From Methyloversatilis discipulorum (GTDB taxonomy: Bacteria; Pseudomonadota; Gammaproteobacteria; Burkholderiales; Rhodocyclaceae), in NCBI RefSeq assembly GCF_000385375.1, contig NZ_ARVV01000001.1, positions 2,976,001-3,040,000 of the forward strand: 64,000 nucleotides of DNA, in the 5' to 3' direction. The notes beneath the pieces are model-generated. The model was not told where the DNA came from, ran no database searches, and worked only from the letters and a program-made list of their open reading frames with translations. Positions within the stretch are counted from its first letter, which is position 1. Every line of letters begins with the position of its first letter. This document shows, piece by piece, positions 33,467-43,683 of this stretch. The position numbers were made by a program, and so were the translations under genes.

Positions 33467-34822
33467 TCAGTCAAGGTCGAACTCCTCGTCCTGCTCCGGC
33501 ACCTGCGCCGACCACGCGAGCTCGTGCTCGAGCTTCTGCCGCAAGCTGTCGGCGGCGACCGGCTCGCCGTGCGTGACGAACACGCGCTGCGGGGCGCGAT
33601 CGACCGGACGCAGCCAGTCCAATATTTCCTTCCAGTCGGCATGCGCCGACAGACCTTCGACCTGCGCCACCTCGCAGGCTATCGGCACATCACGACCGAA
33701 GATGCGCAGGCTGCGCTTGCCCTTGAGCAGTGCATCGCCACGCGTGCCTTCAGCCTGGTAACCGGCGATCACCACCGCATTTCGCGGGTCGGCTCCGAAG
33801 GCGATCAGGTGGTGCAGTATGCGGCCGCCATTGAGCATGCCGGCGCCGGCGATGATGATCTTCGGGTAACGATTTGACGCAAGCGCTTCCGAATCCTCCG
33901 GCGAACGCGTGTAGGTGACCATGGCATGCAGCCGGTCGCAGGCGTCCTGGGTCAGCCGGTGCTCGCTGCGGAAATGACGGAACACGCCGGTCACGTCTAT
34001 CGCCATCGGACTGTCGAGAAAAACCGGCAGTTCGGGGATGCGGTGTTCGTCCATCAGGCGCGACAGCAGATACATCAGCGCCTGCGAACGACCGACCGCG
34101 AACGACGGCAGCAGCACGGTGCCACCGCGAGCGGCGGTGCGGTTCACGATGCCGGCCAGCGTTTCGTACGGATCTTCGTCCGGGTGCAGGCGGTCGCCAT
34201 AGGTCGATTCGAGCACCAGCCAGTCGGTGGCGGCGAGACGGTCCGGCGCGTACATGACCGGATCCTCCGGCCGCCCGAGATCGCCACTGAAGGTGATGCT
34301 GCGCCCAGCGCAGTCGACGCGCACGCTGGCCGCACCGAGGATGTGGCCGGCGCGCGTGAAGGTAACGCGGAAGGGCCCGATCTCGATCGGCTCGTCGAAA
34401 CCGGTGCTGCGGAACTGCTTCATCACCTGCCGCGCGTCTTCCGTGGTGTAGAGCGGTTCGGCCGGATGGTGCTTGCTGTAGCCGTAGCGGTTGGCGTGGC
34501 GGGCGTCCTCCTCCTGCAAATGGGCACTGTCTTCGAGCAGGATGTCGACCAGTTCTCGGGTGGCCGAGGTCGACCACACTGGGCCGTGAAAGCCCTCGCG
34601 CATCAGCCGCGGAAGGAAGCCGGAGTGATCGAGGTGGGCATGCGTCAGCACCACCGCCTCGATATCGCGCGGCGCGATCGGAAAGGGTTTCCAGTTGCGA
34701 CTTCGGATGTTCTTCACACCCTGGAACAGGCCGCAATCGACGAGCAGGCGATGACCGCCATGCGTCAGCAGGTAACGTGAACCGGTGACCGTACCGGCCG
34801 CACCGAGAAAGCGGATTTTCAT
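33467..34822 (-). CDS. Metallo-beta-lactamase fold RNA hydrolase (beta-CASP family)
   Basis: The 451-residue cytosolic protein resembles the YSH1/CPSF73-like bacterial ribonucleases. The metal motif HAHLDH is at 61-66. Further motifs are AGHILGAASVRV and TFSGDLGRPEDPVM, the beta-CASP domain (PSFAVGRSQALMYLL, PVFLDSPMAIDVT, IIIAGAGMLNGGRILHHL) and the C-terminal GLSAHADWKEIL. A role in RNA processing or decay is inferred from the family; the substrate is unknown. It converges with the response regulator and has no obvious operon partner. Confidence 0.9.
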   Translation of the reverse strand: MKIRFLGAAGTVTGSRYLLTHGGHRLLVDCGLFQGVKNIRSRNWKPFPIAPRDIEAVVLTHAHLDHSGFLPRLMREGFHGPVWSTSATRELVDILLEDSAHLQEEDARHANRYGYSKHHPAEPLYTTEDARQVMKQFRSTGFDEPIEIGPFRVTFTRAGHILGAASVRVDCAGRSITFSGDLGRPEDPVMYAPDRLAATDWLVLESTYGDRLHPDEDPYETLAGIVNRTAARGGTVLLPSFAVGRSQALMYLLSRLMDEHRIPELPVFLDSPMAIDVTGVFRHFRSEHRLTQDACDRLHAMVTYTRSPEDSEALASNRYPKIIIAGAGMLNGGRILHHLIAFGADPRNAVVIAGYQAEGTRGDALLKGKRSLRIFGRDVPIACEVAQVEGLSAHADWKEILDWLRPVDRAPQRVFVTHGEPVAADSLRQKLEHELAWSAQVPEQDEEFDLD

Positions 34823-34910
34823 GATGAATGTTTCCTCCGGCGGTCAGTGTAACGCCGCACCTGCACGCCGGATCAGAGCGAAGCCCGCGTCCGCTCAGTT
34901 GCACCCGGCT

Positions 34911-35867
34911 TCAGGCAGGCCGACGTCGCCGCACGACCGCGACGATGCCGACACCGCTCAGCAGCAGCGCCCAGCCAGCCGGCTCCGGCACCGCCGATAC
35001 CTGCCAGCCGATGTCGGCGAATCCGGCATAGTCGAGCGCAGTCGGCAGCTGGCGCTCACCGGCAGGCGTGCTCGGATCCATCATCGCTTCCTGCAGCAGG
35101 CCGTCACGCAGGCTGTACGTACCTTCGGCCCAGTGGCTGCCGTAGCGGTCCAGCGGCACGCCACCGCCGTAGGCCACGACCGCGTTCGCACCGACGAACA
35201 GTCCGCTGTCCGGATCGACATTGGCGTACCAGGAGTCAGCCTCGCCAAAGCCGAGGATGTGTCCGATCTCGTGCGTCGCAGTGGTCAGGAAATCGGGTCG
35301 ACCGGCAGTCAGACCGCCGGCGTCCGCGCCAAAGTACCAGTCGTTGCTGGCGTTGAACCAGATATAGCCGCCCCAGGTGGCGTAGTCGGTCCCCTGCGCC
35401 ACGCCGGCCTGCCCACGCGTCATCACTGCGTCGACGAAAGCCGCGTCGCCGCTGGCCTGCAGGTTTGATCCGGTGCCGGCGAAACCAAGCACGCCCGGCG
35501 CACTCGGCGAGCCGCCGACGTAGATGCGCAGCATGTCGGCGGCGATCGTTTCGTTCACCAGCGTCACGCCCGGGCCGCCGAGGCTGGGATGCACGAAGGA
35601 CACCGACCAGTTGTCGTCCGCTCCGGGCGCGATGGCGGTCAGCGTGTCGGTGAAACCACCGTAGAACGACGCGGCAAGATCGAGCAGCGCGCGACGTTCG
35701 GCCAGCGGCTCGCCAGTCGCCAGATCGGTGAAGAAGCCGCGCGTGTCGTAGCGGTAGTCAAACTCGATCTGCAGCGCCGACACCGCATTCGGAACGCCGG
35801 CAAACAGCGCCAGGGCGAGCGCCGCGCGGGCGCTCCGCCGGTGAAATCTGCATGCACGCTCAGCCAT
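34911..35867 (-). CDS. PEP-CTERM secreted zinc metalloprotease (metzincin-like)
   Basis: The 318-residue exported protein has a signal peptide (~1-31) and a domain with HEIGHILGFGEAD (199-211). Here HExxHxxG is intact, but the usual third His is Glu209. A possible Met-turn is EAMMDPS. The C-terminus is a PEP-CTERM signal (VPEPAGWALLLSGVGIVAV plus RRRR). Proteolysis is inferred; the altered ligand means that activity needs proof. Its start overlaps the end of the upstream paralogue by 8 bp, so both are co-translated. Confidence 0.84.
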   Translation of the reverse strand: MAERACRFHRRSARAALALALFAGVPNAVSALQIEFDYRYDTRGFFTDLATGEPLAERRALLDLAASFYGGFTDTLTAIAPGADDNWSVSFVHPSLGGPGVTLVNETIAADMLRIYVGGSPSAPGVLGFAGTGSNLQASGDAAFVDAVMTRGQAGVAQGTDYATWGGYIWFNASNDWYFGADAGGLTAGRPDFLTTATHEIGHILGFGEADSWYANVDPDSGLFVGANAVVAYGGGVPLDRYGSHWAEGTYSLRDGLLQEAMMDPSTPAGERQLPTALDYAGFADIGWQVSAVPEPAGWALLLSGVGIVAVVRRRRPA

Positions 35868-36657
35868 GACGCCCGCTCCCCCGCGATGCGCGACCCTGCG
35901 TCCTCGCGCACAACACAGCCAGGCCTGCGAGCAACAGCACCGCAGCGCCGGGCTCCGGCACCGGCGACAGCGGCGTCACTGAACCGACGCCTGCACCATA
36001 CACGCCCTGCAGCGCGGCCCGAGTGGCCTCGTCGAGCGGGAACACCGGCCCTTCGTAGGACAGCAACGCAGCCGGTCCGACAGTGACCGTATCGTCGCTG
36101 ACGTAATGCCCCATGCCCAGCGAATGACCCAGCTCGTGCTGGGCGACCGCGTAGAACCAGAGCGGCGTCCAGTCGTTTCCGAAGCGCCCGGCATTGAACA
36201 CGATGTCACCGGCCAGACCGCTGTCGGGCGAGAACGGGAAATAGGCATAGGCGTTCGCGTCGGCGATATGCGCCACCTGCCCCACGCGGATGTCGGCCAG
36301 GCCGGTCGGGTCGTACTCGCCGGTTTCCGGCAGCGGTCCGCCGTCGGTCACCTCTATGAAATGGATGGGCAGCACCGCGGCGTAGTCCCACAGCGCGAGT
36401 TCGAACGCGCTGCGCAACAGCGACACGGGCATTGGCGCGCCGGTCGCAGCGTCGAACAGGCTGCCATCGAGCAGATTGCTGAAACTGTAGGTCAGCGTGA
36501 TCGCGCTGCCTGGACCGTCCGGTTGTGCCCAGGCGGCGTACATCGGAAAGTGACCGGCGGATGCCGGTGCCGCCATGCACAGCGCAATCAGGCTGCACGC
36601 GGCGGCATGCCGCAGGGCGCGAACGACGCGGAGCGTCAGGTCTATCGGTACTGACAT
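35860..36657 (-). CDS. PEP-CTERM matrixin-type metalloprotease
   Basis: The 265-residue exported protein has a signal peptide (~1-34, CMAAPASAG) and a matrixin-like domain with the complete zinc motif HELGHSLGMGH (174-184). An end segment, DEATRAALQGVYGAG, resembles the matrixin C-terminus. The expected Met-turn methionine is replaced (ALLSYEGP). The tail VPEPGAAVLLLAGLAVL is a PEP-CTERM-like signal, but its basic end is long (ARTQGRASRGSGRHG). The ATG at 36655-36657, with AGAGG upstream, is chosen over a longer frame that lacks a signal peptide at its start. It is the first gene of a two-protease operon. Confidence 0.84.
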   Translation of the reverse strand: MSVPIDLTLRVVRALRHAAACSLIALCMAAPASAGHFPMYAAWAQPDGPGSAITLTYSFSNLLDGSLFDAATGAPMPVSLLRSAFELALWDYAAVLPIHFIEVTDGGPLPETGEYDPTGLADIRVGQVAHIADANAYAYFPFSPDSGLAGDIVFNAGRFGNDWTPLWFYAVAQHELGHSLGMGHYVSDDTVTVGPAALLSYEGPVFPLDEATRAALQGVYGAGVGSVTPLSPVPEPGAAVLLLAGLAVLCARTQGRASRGSGRHG

Positions 36658-36995
36658 CGGATACCTCTGCAGTCGGATCGGCGGTACATGCACCGCCGAC
36701 GAAGGACGAAGAGGCTGGCAACGCGGCTCCGGGGCGGGCGCGGCTGGCGACGGATGGAAGCGGAGGCTTGCGGGGCGGCGGACGCCGACAGGCTGGCGGA
36801 ACTGCGGTCGGAGCGGCAATGTGGATGTGCCGTTCCGGAATACCCGGCGGGCCGCGAAGGACCGACGCTCAGGTGCGGTGAGCTTCGTTCAAACGAGAAT
36901 TATTGTCAATTGAAGGATGCTACCGGCGCGAGCCGGACGAAAAAAAACCGGCCTTGCGGCCGGTTCCTGTCGAGCGAGCTCGTGCGCGTCGGCGC
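36658..36995. other. Intergenic region between the protease operon and fliE
   Basis: This 338-bp gap holds the leader and promoter region of the protease operon (minus strand), a 9-bp inverted repeat (GGAGCGGCA at 36810-36818, TGCCGTTCC at 36828-36836, one G-T pair), an AT-richer patch near 36895-36915 and the fliE terminator. No gene is seen. Confidence 0.5.
36946..36965 (-). terminator. Rho-independent terminator of fliE
   Basis: An 8-bp stem (AACCGGCC/GGCCGGTT) with loop TTGC is followed, on the minus strand, by a U-tract (the A-run at 36939-36947). It lies about 30 bp past the fliE stop. Confidence 0.9.
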
Positions 36996-37319
36996 TCAGA
37001 CGCTCATGTTCATGATGTCCTGGTAGGCATTCACCAGCTTGTTGCGCACCTGCACCATCTGCTGGAAGGACAGGCTGGCCTTCTGCGACGCGATCATCAC
37101 GTCCTGCAGATTGGCTTCGGTATTGCTGCCGGTGATGAAGCCCTCCGACATCTTCTGCGCTTCCTGCTGCGCGGCATTGACCTGTTCGATGGCGTTCTTC
37201 AGCGCTTCGCCGAAGTCGGCGCCGCCGGACGCCGCGTCGACCTTGCCGACCGGCTTGTTCGCCGCGGTCTGCGCGGTCGAGCGCAGCTCGGTAATCATCT
37301 GGTTGAGGCTGGTGTTCAT
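36996..37319 (-). CDS. fliE: Flagellar hook-basal body protein FliE
   Basis: FliE joins the MS ring to the proximal rod. The 107-residue product has the family pattern: SGGADFGEALKNAIEQVNAAQQEAQKMSEGFITG, then LQDVMIASQKASLSFQQMVQVRNKLVNAYQDIMNMSV at the end. It is transcribed alone on the minus strand, between a sigma54 promoter and its own terminator, next to the fleR gene. Confidence 0.96.
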   Translation of the reverse strand: MNTSLNQMITELRSTAQTAANKPVGKVDAASGGADFGEALKNAIEQVNAAQQEAQKMSEGFITGSNTEANLQDVMIASQKASLSFQQMVQVRNKLVNAYQDIMNMSV

Positions 37320-37412
37320 GCAATTTCTCCTGTGCCCGCCGGCAAAAAATGCCGGTTACGGACTGCCCGCCGGGGCGATTCCGGCGTTCATGACCTGTTC
37401 AGCCGTTTCCTT

Positions 37413-37427
37413 GCAATAACCGGGCCA
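37413..37427 (-). promoter_or_regulatory. Sigma54 (RpoN) promoter of fliE
   Basis: Read on the minus strand, TGGCCCG-GTTA-TTGC has GG and GC elements 10 bp apart, the required -24/-12 geometry, with a perfect TTGC. It lies about 95 bp upstream of fliE, beside the gene for a sigma54 activator. Confidence 0.7.
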
Positions 37428-37446
37428 AGCAGGTGAAGAGCGCCAC

Positions 37447-38849
<1,403 letters not shown>

Positions 38850-38853
<4 letters not shown>

Positions 38854-40058
38854 TGCCCGTTCTCCAGCACTACGTCTTCAGGCGTCTGCGCAGGCAGGCG
38901 CAAGGTGAAACGGCTGCCCGCGCCCGGCGCGGACTCGCATTCGATGTCGCCGCCGTGCACGCGCGCCACGCCGCGTGCGATCGCCAGCCCCAGCCCGGTC
39001 CCCTCTTCCCGCGTGGTGAAGAAGGGTTCGAACAATCTTTCCTGTATCTCGCGCGGGATGCCGCGACCGTTGTCACGCACGACGAAACTGACACTGCCCT
39101 CGGTCGCCTCGACCGCCAGCGCCACTTCGCCGCCGTCAGCGCAGGCCTGCACCGCGTTTTCGAGCAGGCTCACCAGCGCACTGGCTACCGCCTTGCGGTC
39201 GCCGGACACGCTGCCGGATGCCGGTTCCACCGTCAGCCGCACACCGGCCTGGCGCGCCACCGGCTCGACCGTGTGCTGCAGTTCGTCGACCAGCATCGCC
39301 ACGTCTATCGCTTCGCGGCCGAGCACCTCGCCGCGCGCGAACATCAGCGTGTCGCGGATCAGGCGCTCCAAGTGACGCAGCCGGCCCTGCGCGCGTGACG
39401 CTATCGACTTGACGTCGTCCGGCGCCAGGTCGCGCGAAATCAGCGTGCCCACGTACAAGGTCGCCGCCGCCAGCGGCGTGCGCAACTGGTGCGCCAGCGA
39501 GGCGGCCATTTCGCCCATCGCCGCCAGCCGCTCGTTGCGCGCGGCGGCGATCTTCAGCGCGTGCTGACGCGTCATGTCGTGCAGCAGCACGATGCGCGCG
39601 TCCTCGCCCGCCAGTCGCGCCTCGCTCATCGACAGCCGGCGCGGCTGTCCGTCGGCGCCGGTGCAGTCCCATTCGGCCGGCGCGTCTGCCGACTGCAGCC
39701 GGGCCGCACAAGCGTCCCAGCGCGCGCCGGCGCGCGCGCCCACCATGTCCAGTGCGGCCGGATTGGCCTGTTCGATCGCCCCCGCTCCATCCACCACGAC
39801 CACGCCGGCCGGCAGCTGGTTCAGCAGCGTGCTCAGACGATCGGTCAGGCGCGCCTTTTCCTCGTACTGACGGCGCAGTTCGCCGTTGGCCTGCGCCAGT
39901 TCCTCAGTCAGGCTGGCCACCTGCTTTTCCAGCGCGCCATAGGCCTCGGTCAGTTCGGCCGAAGCGGCATTGAACAGACGGAAAGCTTCCGCCAGCCGCG
40001 CCGCCTCCTCGGGGGCGATGCGGGCCGGTTCGGCTGCGCTGGCGGACGGCTCTGACAT
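38850..40058 (-). CDS. fleS: Flagellar sensor histidine kinase (FleS/FlrB type)
   Basis: The 402-residue soluble kinase has an N-terminal coiled coil (ELTEAYGALEKQVASLTEELAQ), a PAS domain (~75-170), HisKA (His in MAASLAHQLRTPLAAA) and HATPase (SLLENAVQACADGG, VRDNGRGIP, FEPFFTTREEGTGLGLAIARG). No membrane segment is seen, as in FleS. The ATG at 40056-40058 is chosen over a TTG 51 bp upstream. Co-translated with fleR, it should phosphorylate FleR during flagellar assembly. fliF lies divergent, about 200 bp away. Confidence 0.88.
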
Positions 40059-40155
40059 GCGTGTCGTAGACAGTGGATTGATCGACGGTGCCAGCGTAGC
40101 AAGCGTCAAGCCACGGATTGGCCGGAATCAGCCGGTCAAAAACCCGCCTTATCCG

Positions 40156-40170
40156 TGGAACGCCCCGCGC
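40156..40170 (+). promoter_or_regulatory. Candidate sigma54 promoter of the fliF operon
   Basis: TGGAACG-CCCC-GCGC has GG and GC 10 bp apart and five of six bases of TGGCAC, but a weak -12 (GCGC for TTGC). It lies 86 bp before the fliF ATG. It is plausible because of the adjacent sigma54 activator gene. Confidence 0.4.
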
Positions 40171-40255
40171 GAGGGAGGCAGAGAATCCGTCCCATCCTCG
40201 ATGGTGTGTCGGTACGTCGACACCCGGCATTCGAGCAACTTGCAAGAGACGAACC

Positions 40256-41980
40256 ATGGCCGACGCCGTACTCGATCCGAACGCCGCCCCCGCCTCGCCG
40301 GCAACGCCGCTGGCGCTGGCCCAGCAACGGCTGGCCGAAATGCCGATGCAGAAGAAGATGGCGCTGGCCGGTGGGCTGGCGATGGCCATCGCGCTGCTGG
40401 TCGGGCTGATGCTGTGGAGCCGCACGCCCGACTACGAGGTGCTGTTCTCCAATATCAACGACAAGGACGGCGGCGCCATCGTCGCCGCGCTGCAGCAGGG
40501 CAACGTGCCCTACAAGTTCTCCGAGGGTGGTCACGCCATCCTGGTGCCGTCGCAGTTCGTCCACGACACCCGCCTGAAACTGGCGGCGCAGGGGCTGCCG
40601 CGCGGCGGATCGGTCGGTTTCGAGCTGATGGAAAGCCAGAAGCTCGGCCAGTCGCAGTTCTCCGAACAGGTGACCTACCAGCGCGCACTCGAAGGCGAGC
40701 TGGCGCGCACCATCGGTACGCTGGCTGCGGTCGATGGCGCACGCGTACACCTGGCCATCCCGAAACAGAGCGCCTTCCTGCGCGACGACCAGAAGCCGTC
40801 GGCGTCCGTCGTGGTCAGCCTGCTCGGCGGCCGCACGCTGACGCCGGAACAGGTCGGCGGCATCGTGCATCTGGTCGCTTCCAGCGTGCCGCAGCTGCAG
40901 CCGACCAGCGTGTCGGTACTGGACCAGAACGGCAATCTGCTGTCGAACAACCGCGATGCCAAGGACAACGCGTCGCTGAACCCGACCCAGCTGAAGTACG
41001 TGGGCGAGATCGAGGCGGCCACGATACGGCGCATCGAAGGCATCCTCGAACCGCTGGTCGGCCGCGGCAATTACCGCGTGCAGACGGCGGCCGACATCGA
41101 CTTCAACCAGGCCGAACAGACGGCTGAAACCTACAAGCCGAACCCGACGCCGAACGCGGCCATCCGCAGCCAGCAGCTCAGCGAGTCGGAAACCAATCAG
41201 CCGAACGCCGCCGGCGTGCCGGGCGCACTGACCAACCAGCCGCCGACGCCGGCTACCGCTCCGGTTACCACGCCGCCGGCCCCGGGTACGCCGGCGGTCG
41301 AAGGCGCCAACGGCCAGCCGGCGATGCTGCCGATCAACACGCGCAAGGACTCGACCACCAATTACGAACTCGACAAGACGGTGCAGCACGTGCGCCAGTC
41401 GGTCGGCCAGATCAAGCGGCTGTCGGTGGCGGTGCTGGTGAACCACAAGACCGAGACCGACAAGGACGGCAAGGTGGTTCAGGTGCCGTTGAACGAGGAA
41501 GAGATCCAGCGCATCACCGCGCTGACGCGCGAGGCGATGGGCTTCAACGAAGGTCGCGGCGACACGATCAATGTTGCCTCCGCGCCTTTCACCGAAGTGG
41601 TCGATGCAGCCCCCGAAACGCCGCTGTGGAAAGACCCGGAAACCATGGGCTTTGCACGCGAACTGCTGAAGTATCTGCTGGTCGCTGGCGTCGCCGCCTA
41701 CCTGCTGCTCGGCGTGCTGCGCCCGCTGGTGCGCAATCTCACCACGCCGGCAGAGGCGGACGAGAACGAGCCCGAAGTGCGCGACGTGACGCTCGACGAG
41801 AACGGCCAGCCCATACCGGGCGCTCTGGCCGGCGGCTCGGCTGCGCAGCTCGAGATGTCGCCGGAGGCGCGGGCCCAGCTCGACTTCGAAACGAAACTCG
41901 AATCGGCGCGCGAATTCGCGAAGAACGATCCGAAGGCGGTGGCCGAGGTGATCAAGCACTGGGTGAGCGGCGATGAATGA
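40256..41980 (+). CDS. fliF: Flagellar MS-ring protein FliF
   Basis: FliF forms the inner-membrane MS ring that houses the export gate and holds FliG. The 574-residue product has two transmembrane helices (~41-60 MALAGGLAMAIALLVGLML; ~475-495 LLKYLLVAGVAAYLLLGVL). YscJ-like ring domains lie between them (QGNVPYKFSEGGHAILVPS, GSVGFELMESQKLGQSQF), and the FliG-binding tail is at the end. The ATG at 40256 is preferred; the open frame further upstream has no signals. It overlaps fliG by 8 bp. Confidence 0.97.
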   Translation: MADAVLDPNAAPASPATPLALAQQRLAEMPMQKKMALAGGLAMAIALLVGLMLWSRTPDYEVLFSNINDKDGGAIVAALQQGNVPYKFSEGGHAILVPSQFVHDTRLKLAAQGLPRGGSVGFELMESQKLGQSQFSEQVTYQRALEGELARTIGTLAAVDGARVHLAIPKQSAFLRDDQKPSASVVVSLLGGRTLTPEQVGGIVHLVASSVPQLQPTSVSVLDQNGNLLSNNRDAKDNASLNPTQLKYVGEIEAATIRRIEGILEPLVGRGNYRVQTAADIDFNQAEQTAETYKPNPTPNAAIRSQQLSESETNQPNAAGVPGALTNQPPTPATAPVTTPPAPGTPAVEGANGQPAMLPINTRKDSTTNYELDKTVQHVRQSVGQIKRLSVAVLVNHKTETDKDGKVVQVPLNEEEIQRITALTREAMGFNEGRGDTINVASAPFTEVVDAAPETPLWKDPETMGFARELLKYLLVAGVAAYLLLGVLRPLVRNLTTPAEADENEPEVRDVTLDENGQPIPGALAGGSAAQLEMSPEARAQLDFETKLESAREFAKNDPKAVAEVIKHWVSGDE

Positions 41981-42965
41981 CGAAGGAATCGAACGCAGTG
42001 CCCTGCTGCTGGTGACGCTGGGCGAGGACGCCGCCGCCGAGGTGCTGCGCCACCTCGGCCCGCGAGAGGTGCAGAAGATCGGCACCGCGATGGCTGGACT
42101 GAAGAACGTGCCGCGCGAGAAGGTGCAGGCGGTGCTCGACCTGTTCGACGAGGCGACCGCTGCCGGCAGCCGCGTGTCGGCGGACGAGACGCTGATCCGC
42201 AACATGCTTACCAAAGCACTGGGCGAGGAACGCGCCGGTCACCTGCTGTCGCGCATCCTGAACGACTCCGACACCGCCGGCATCGAAGGCCTAAAGTGGC
42301 TCGATGCCGCCACCATCGCCAACCTGATCAAGAACGAGCACCCGCAGATCATCGCCACCATCCTGACCCACCTGGAATTCGACCAGGCGGCCGAAGTGCT
42401 CAAGCTCTTCGTCGAACGGCTGCGCAACGACGTGGTGCTGCGCATTGCCACGCTCGACGGCGTGCAGCCGGTGGCACTGCGCGAACTGAACGAGGCGATG
42501 TCGCGCGTGCTGTCCGGCTCGGCCAAGATGAAGAAGACGACGCTGGGCGGCATCAAGGCGACCGCGGAAATTCTCGGCTTCGTCGGCAGCGCCAACGAGT
42601 CGGCCATCCTCGACGCGGTGAAGGAATACGACGCCGATCTGGCCCAGAAGATCGTCGACGAAATGTTCGTGTTCGAGAACCTGCTGGACATCGACGACCG
42701 CGGCATCCAGACGCTGCTGCGCGAAGTCAGCGGCGATCAGCTGGTGCTGTCGCTCAAGGGTGCCTCGCCGGAGTTGCGCGAGAAGATATTCAAGAACATG
42801 TCCTCGCGCGCCGCCGAGGCGCTGCGCGAAGACCTCGAAGGCCGCGGTCCGGTGAAGCTGTCGGAAGTCGAGGCCGAACAGAAGGAAATCCTGAAGATCG
42901 CCCGCCGTCTGGCCGAGGAAGGCCAGATCGTCATGGGCGGCAAGGGTGGCGAGGAAATGCTTTGA
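41973..42965 (+). CDS. fliG: Flagellar motor switch protein FliG
   Basis: FliG is the C-ring protein that contacts the stator and sets rotation direction. The 330-residue product has the usual three domains: N-terminal (RSALLLVTLGEDAAAEVLRHL), middle (EHPQIIATILTHLEFDQAAEVL) and C-terminal torque helix (MFVFENLLDIDDRGIQTLLREV, with ENL...DDR charged residues). The length is exact for the family. It begins inside fliF. Confidence 0.98.
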   Translation: MNDEGIERSALLLVTLGEDAAAEVLRHLGPREVQKIGTAMAGLKNVPREKVQAVLDLFDEATAAGSRVSADETLIRNMLTKALGEERAGHLLSRILNDSDTAGIEGLKWLDAATIANLIKNEHPQIIATILTHLEFDQAAEVLKLFVERLRNDVVLRIATLDGVQPVALRELNEAMSRVLSGSAKMKKTTLGGIKATAEILGFVGSANESAILDAVKEYDADLAQKIVDEMFVFENLLDIDDRGIQTLLREVSGDQLVLSLKGASPELREKIFKNMSSRAAEALREDLEGRGPVKLSEVEAEQKEILKIARRLAEEGQIVMGGKGGEEML

Positions 42966-42996
42966 CGATGGCCCGCGCTGAGGCAGGCTGCGCACG

Positions 42997-43683
42997 ATGA
43001 ACAGCGAATCCTTCACTGCCTGGCAGATGCCGGTGTTCGATACGCCGGAAGCTGCAGCTGCGCCGGCACCCGAACCGGCTGTCGACGCCGACCCAGCGCC
43101 TCCCCCCGCGATGGCGCCGGAGGAGGCGGCTGCGGCCGACACGGACGACGAGACGGCGGCGCCCTTCCGCTTTCCCACCGCGGACGACATCGAGAAACTG
43201 CAGCAGGAGGCGCACCGCGAGGGTTATGCCGCCGGCTACGAGGAGGGCACGGCGCGCGTGCGCATGGAAGCGATGCGCCTGCACAGCGTGGTCGAGCAGC
43301 TGGAAGAGGCGCTCGCCGCACTGGACAATTCGATCGCCCGCGAGGTACTGAACCTCGGCGTCGAAATCGCGCGCAACGTCGTGCGCCAGACCATACGTGT
43401 GAATCCCGAGGTGGTGGTCGCCGTCGTGCGCGAAGCGATCAACCAGTTGCCGCACCAGCACACCGCCATCTATCTGAACCCGGAGGATGCCTCGGTCGTG
43501 CGCAGCCACATCGGCGACCAGCTCACGCACGCCGGCCACCGCATCTTCGAGGACGGCGCCATCGCGCGTGGCGGCTGCAAGGTCGAATCCGGCGGCAGCC
43601 AGATCGACGCCACGGTCCCGACGCGCTGGGACCGCATCGTCGAATCGCTGGTCGATGGCGCGGAGTGGCTGGAACATGACTGA
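42997..43683 (+). CDS. fliH: Flagellar assembly protein FliH
   Basis: FliH regulates the FliI ATPase and tethers it to the export gate and C ring. The 228-residue product has a disordered acidic, Pro/Ala-rich N-terminus, GxxxG-type helix sequence ([21 protein letters not shown]) and the C-terminal V-ATPase E-subunit-like domain ([20 protein letters not shown]). The fliI start lies inside its 3' end (8-bp overlap). Confidence 0.94.
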   Translation: MNSESFTAWQMPVFDTPEAAAAPAPEPAVDADPAPPPAMAPEEAAAADTDDETAAPFRFPTADDIEKLQQEAHREGYAAGYEEGTARVRMEAMRLHSVVEQLEEALAALDNSIAREVLNLGVEIARNVVRQTIRVNPEVVVAVVREAINQLPHQHTAIYLNPEDASVVRSHIGDQLTHAGHRIFEDGAIARGGCKVESGGSQIDATVPTRWDRIVESLVDGAEWLEHD

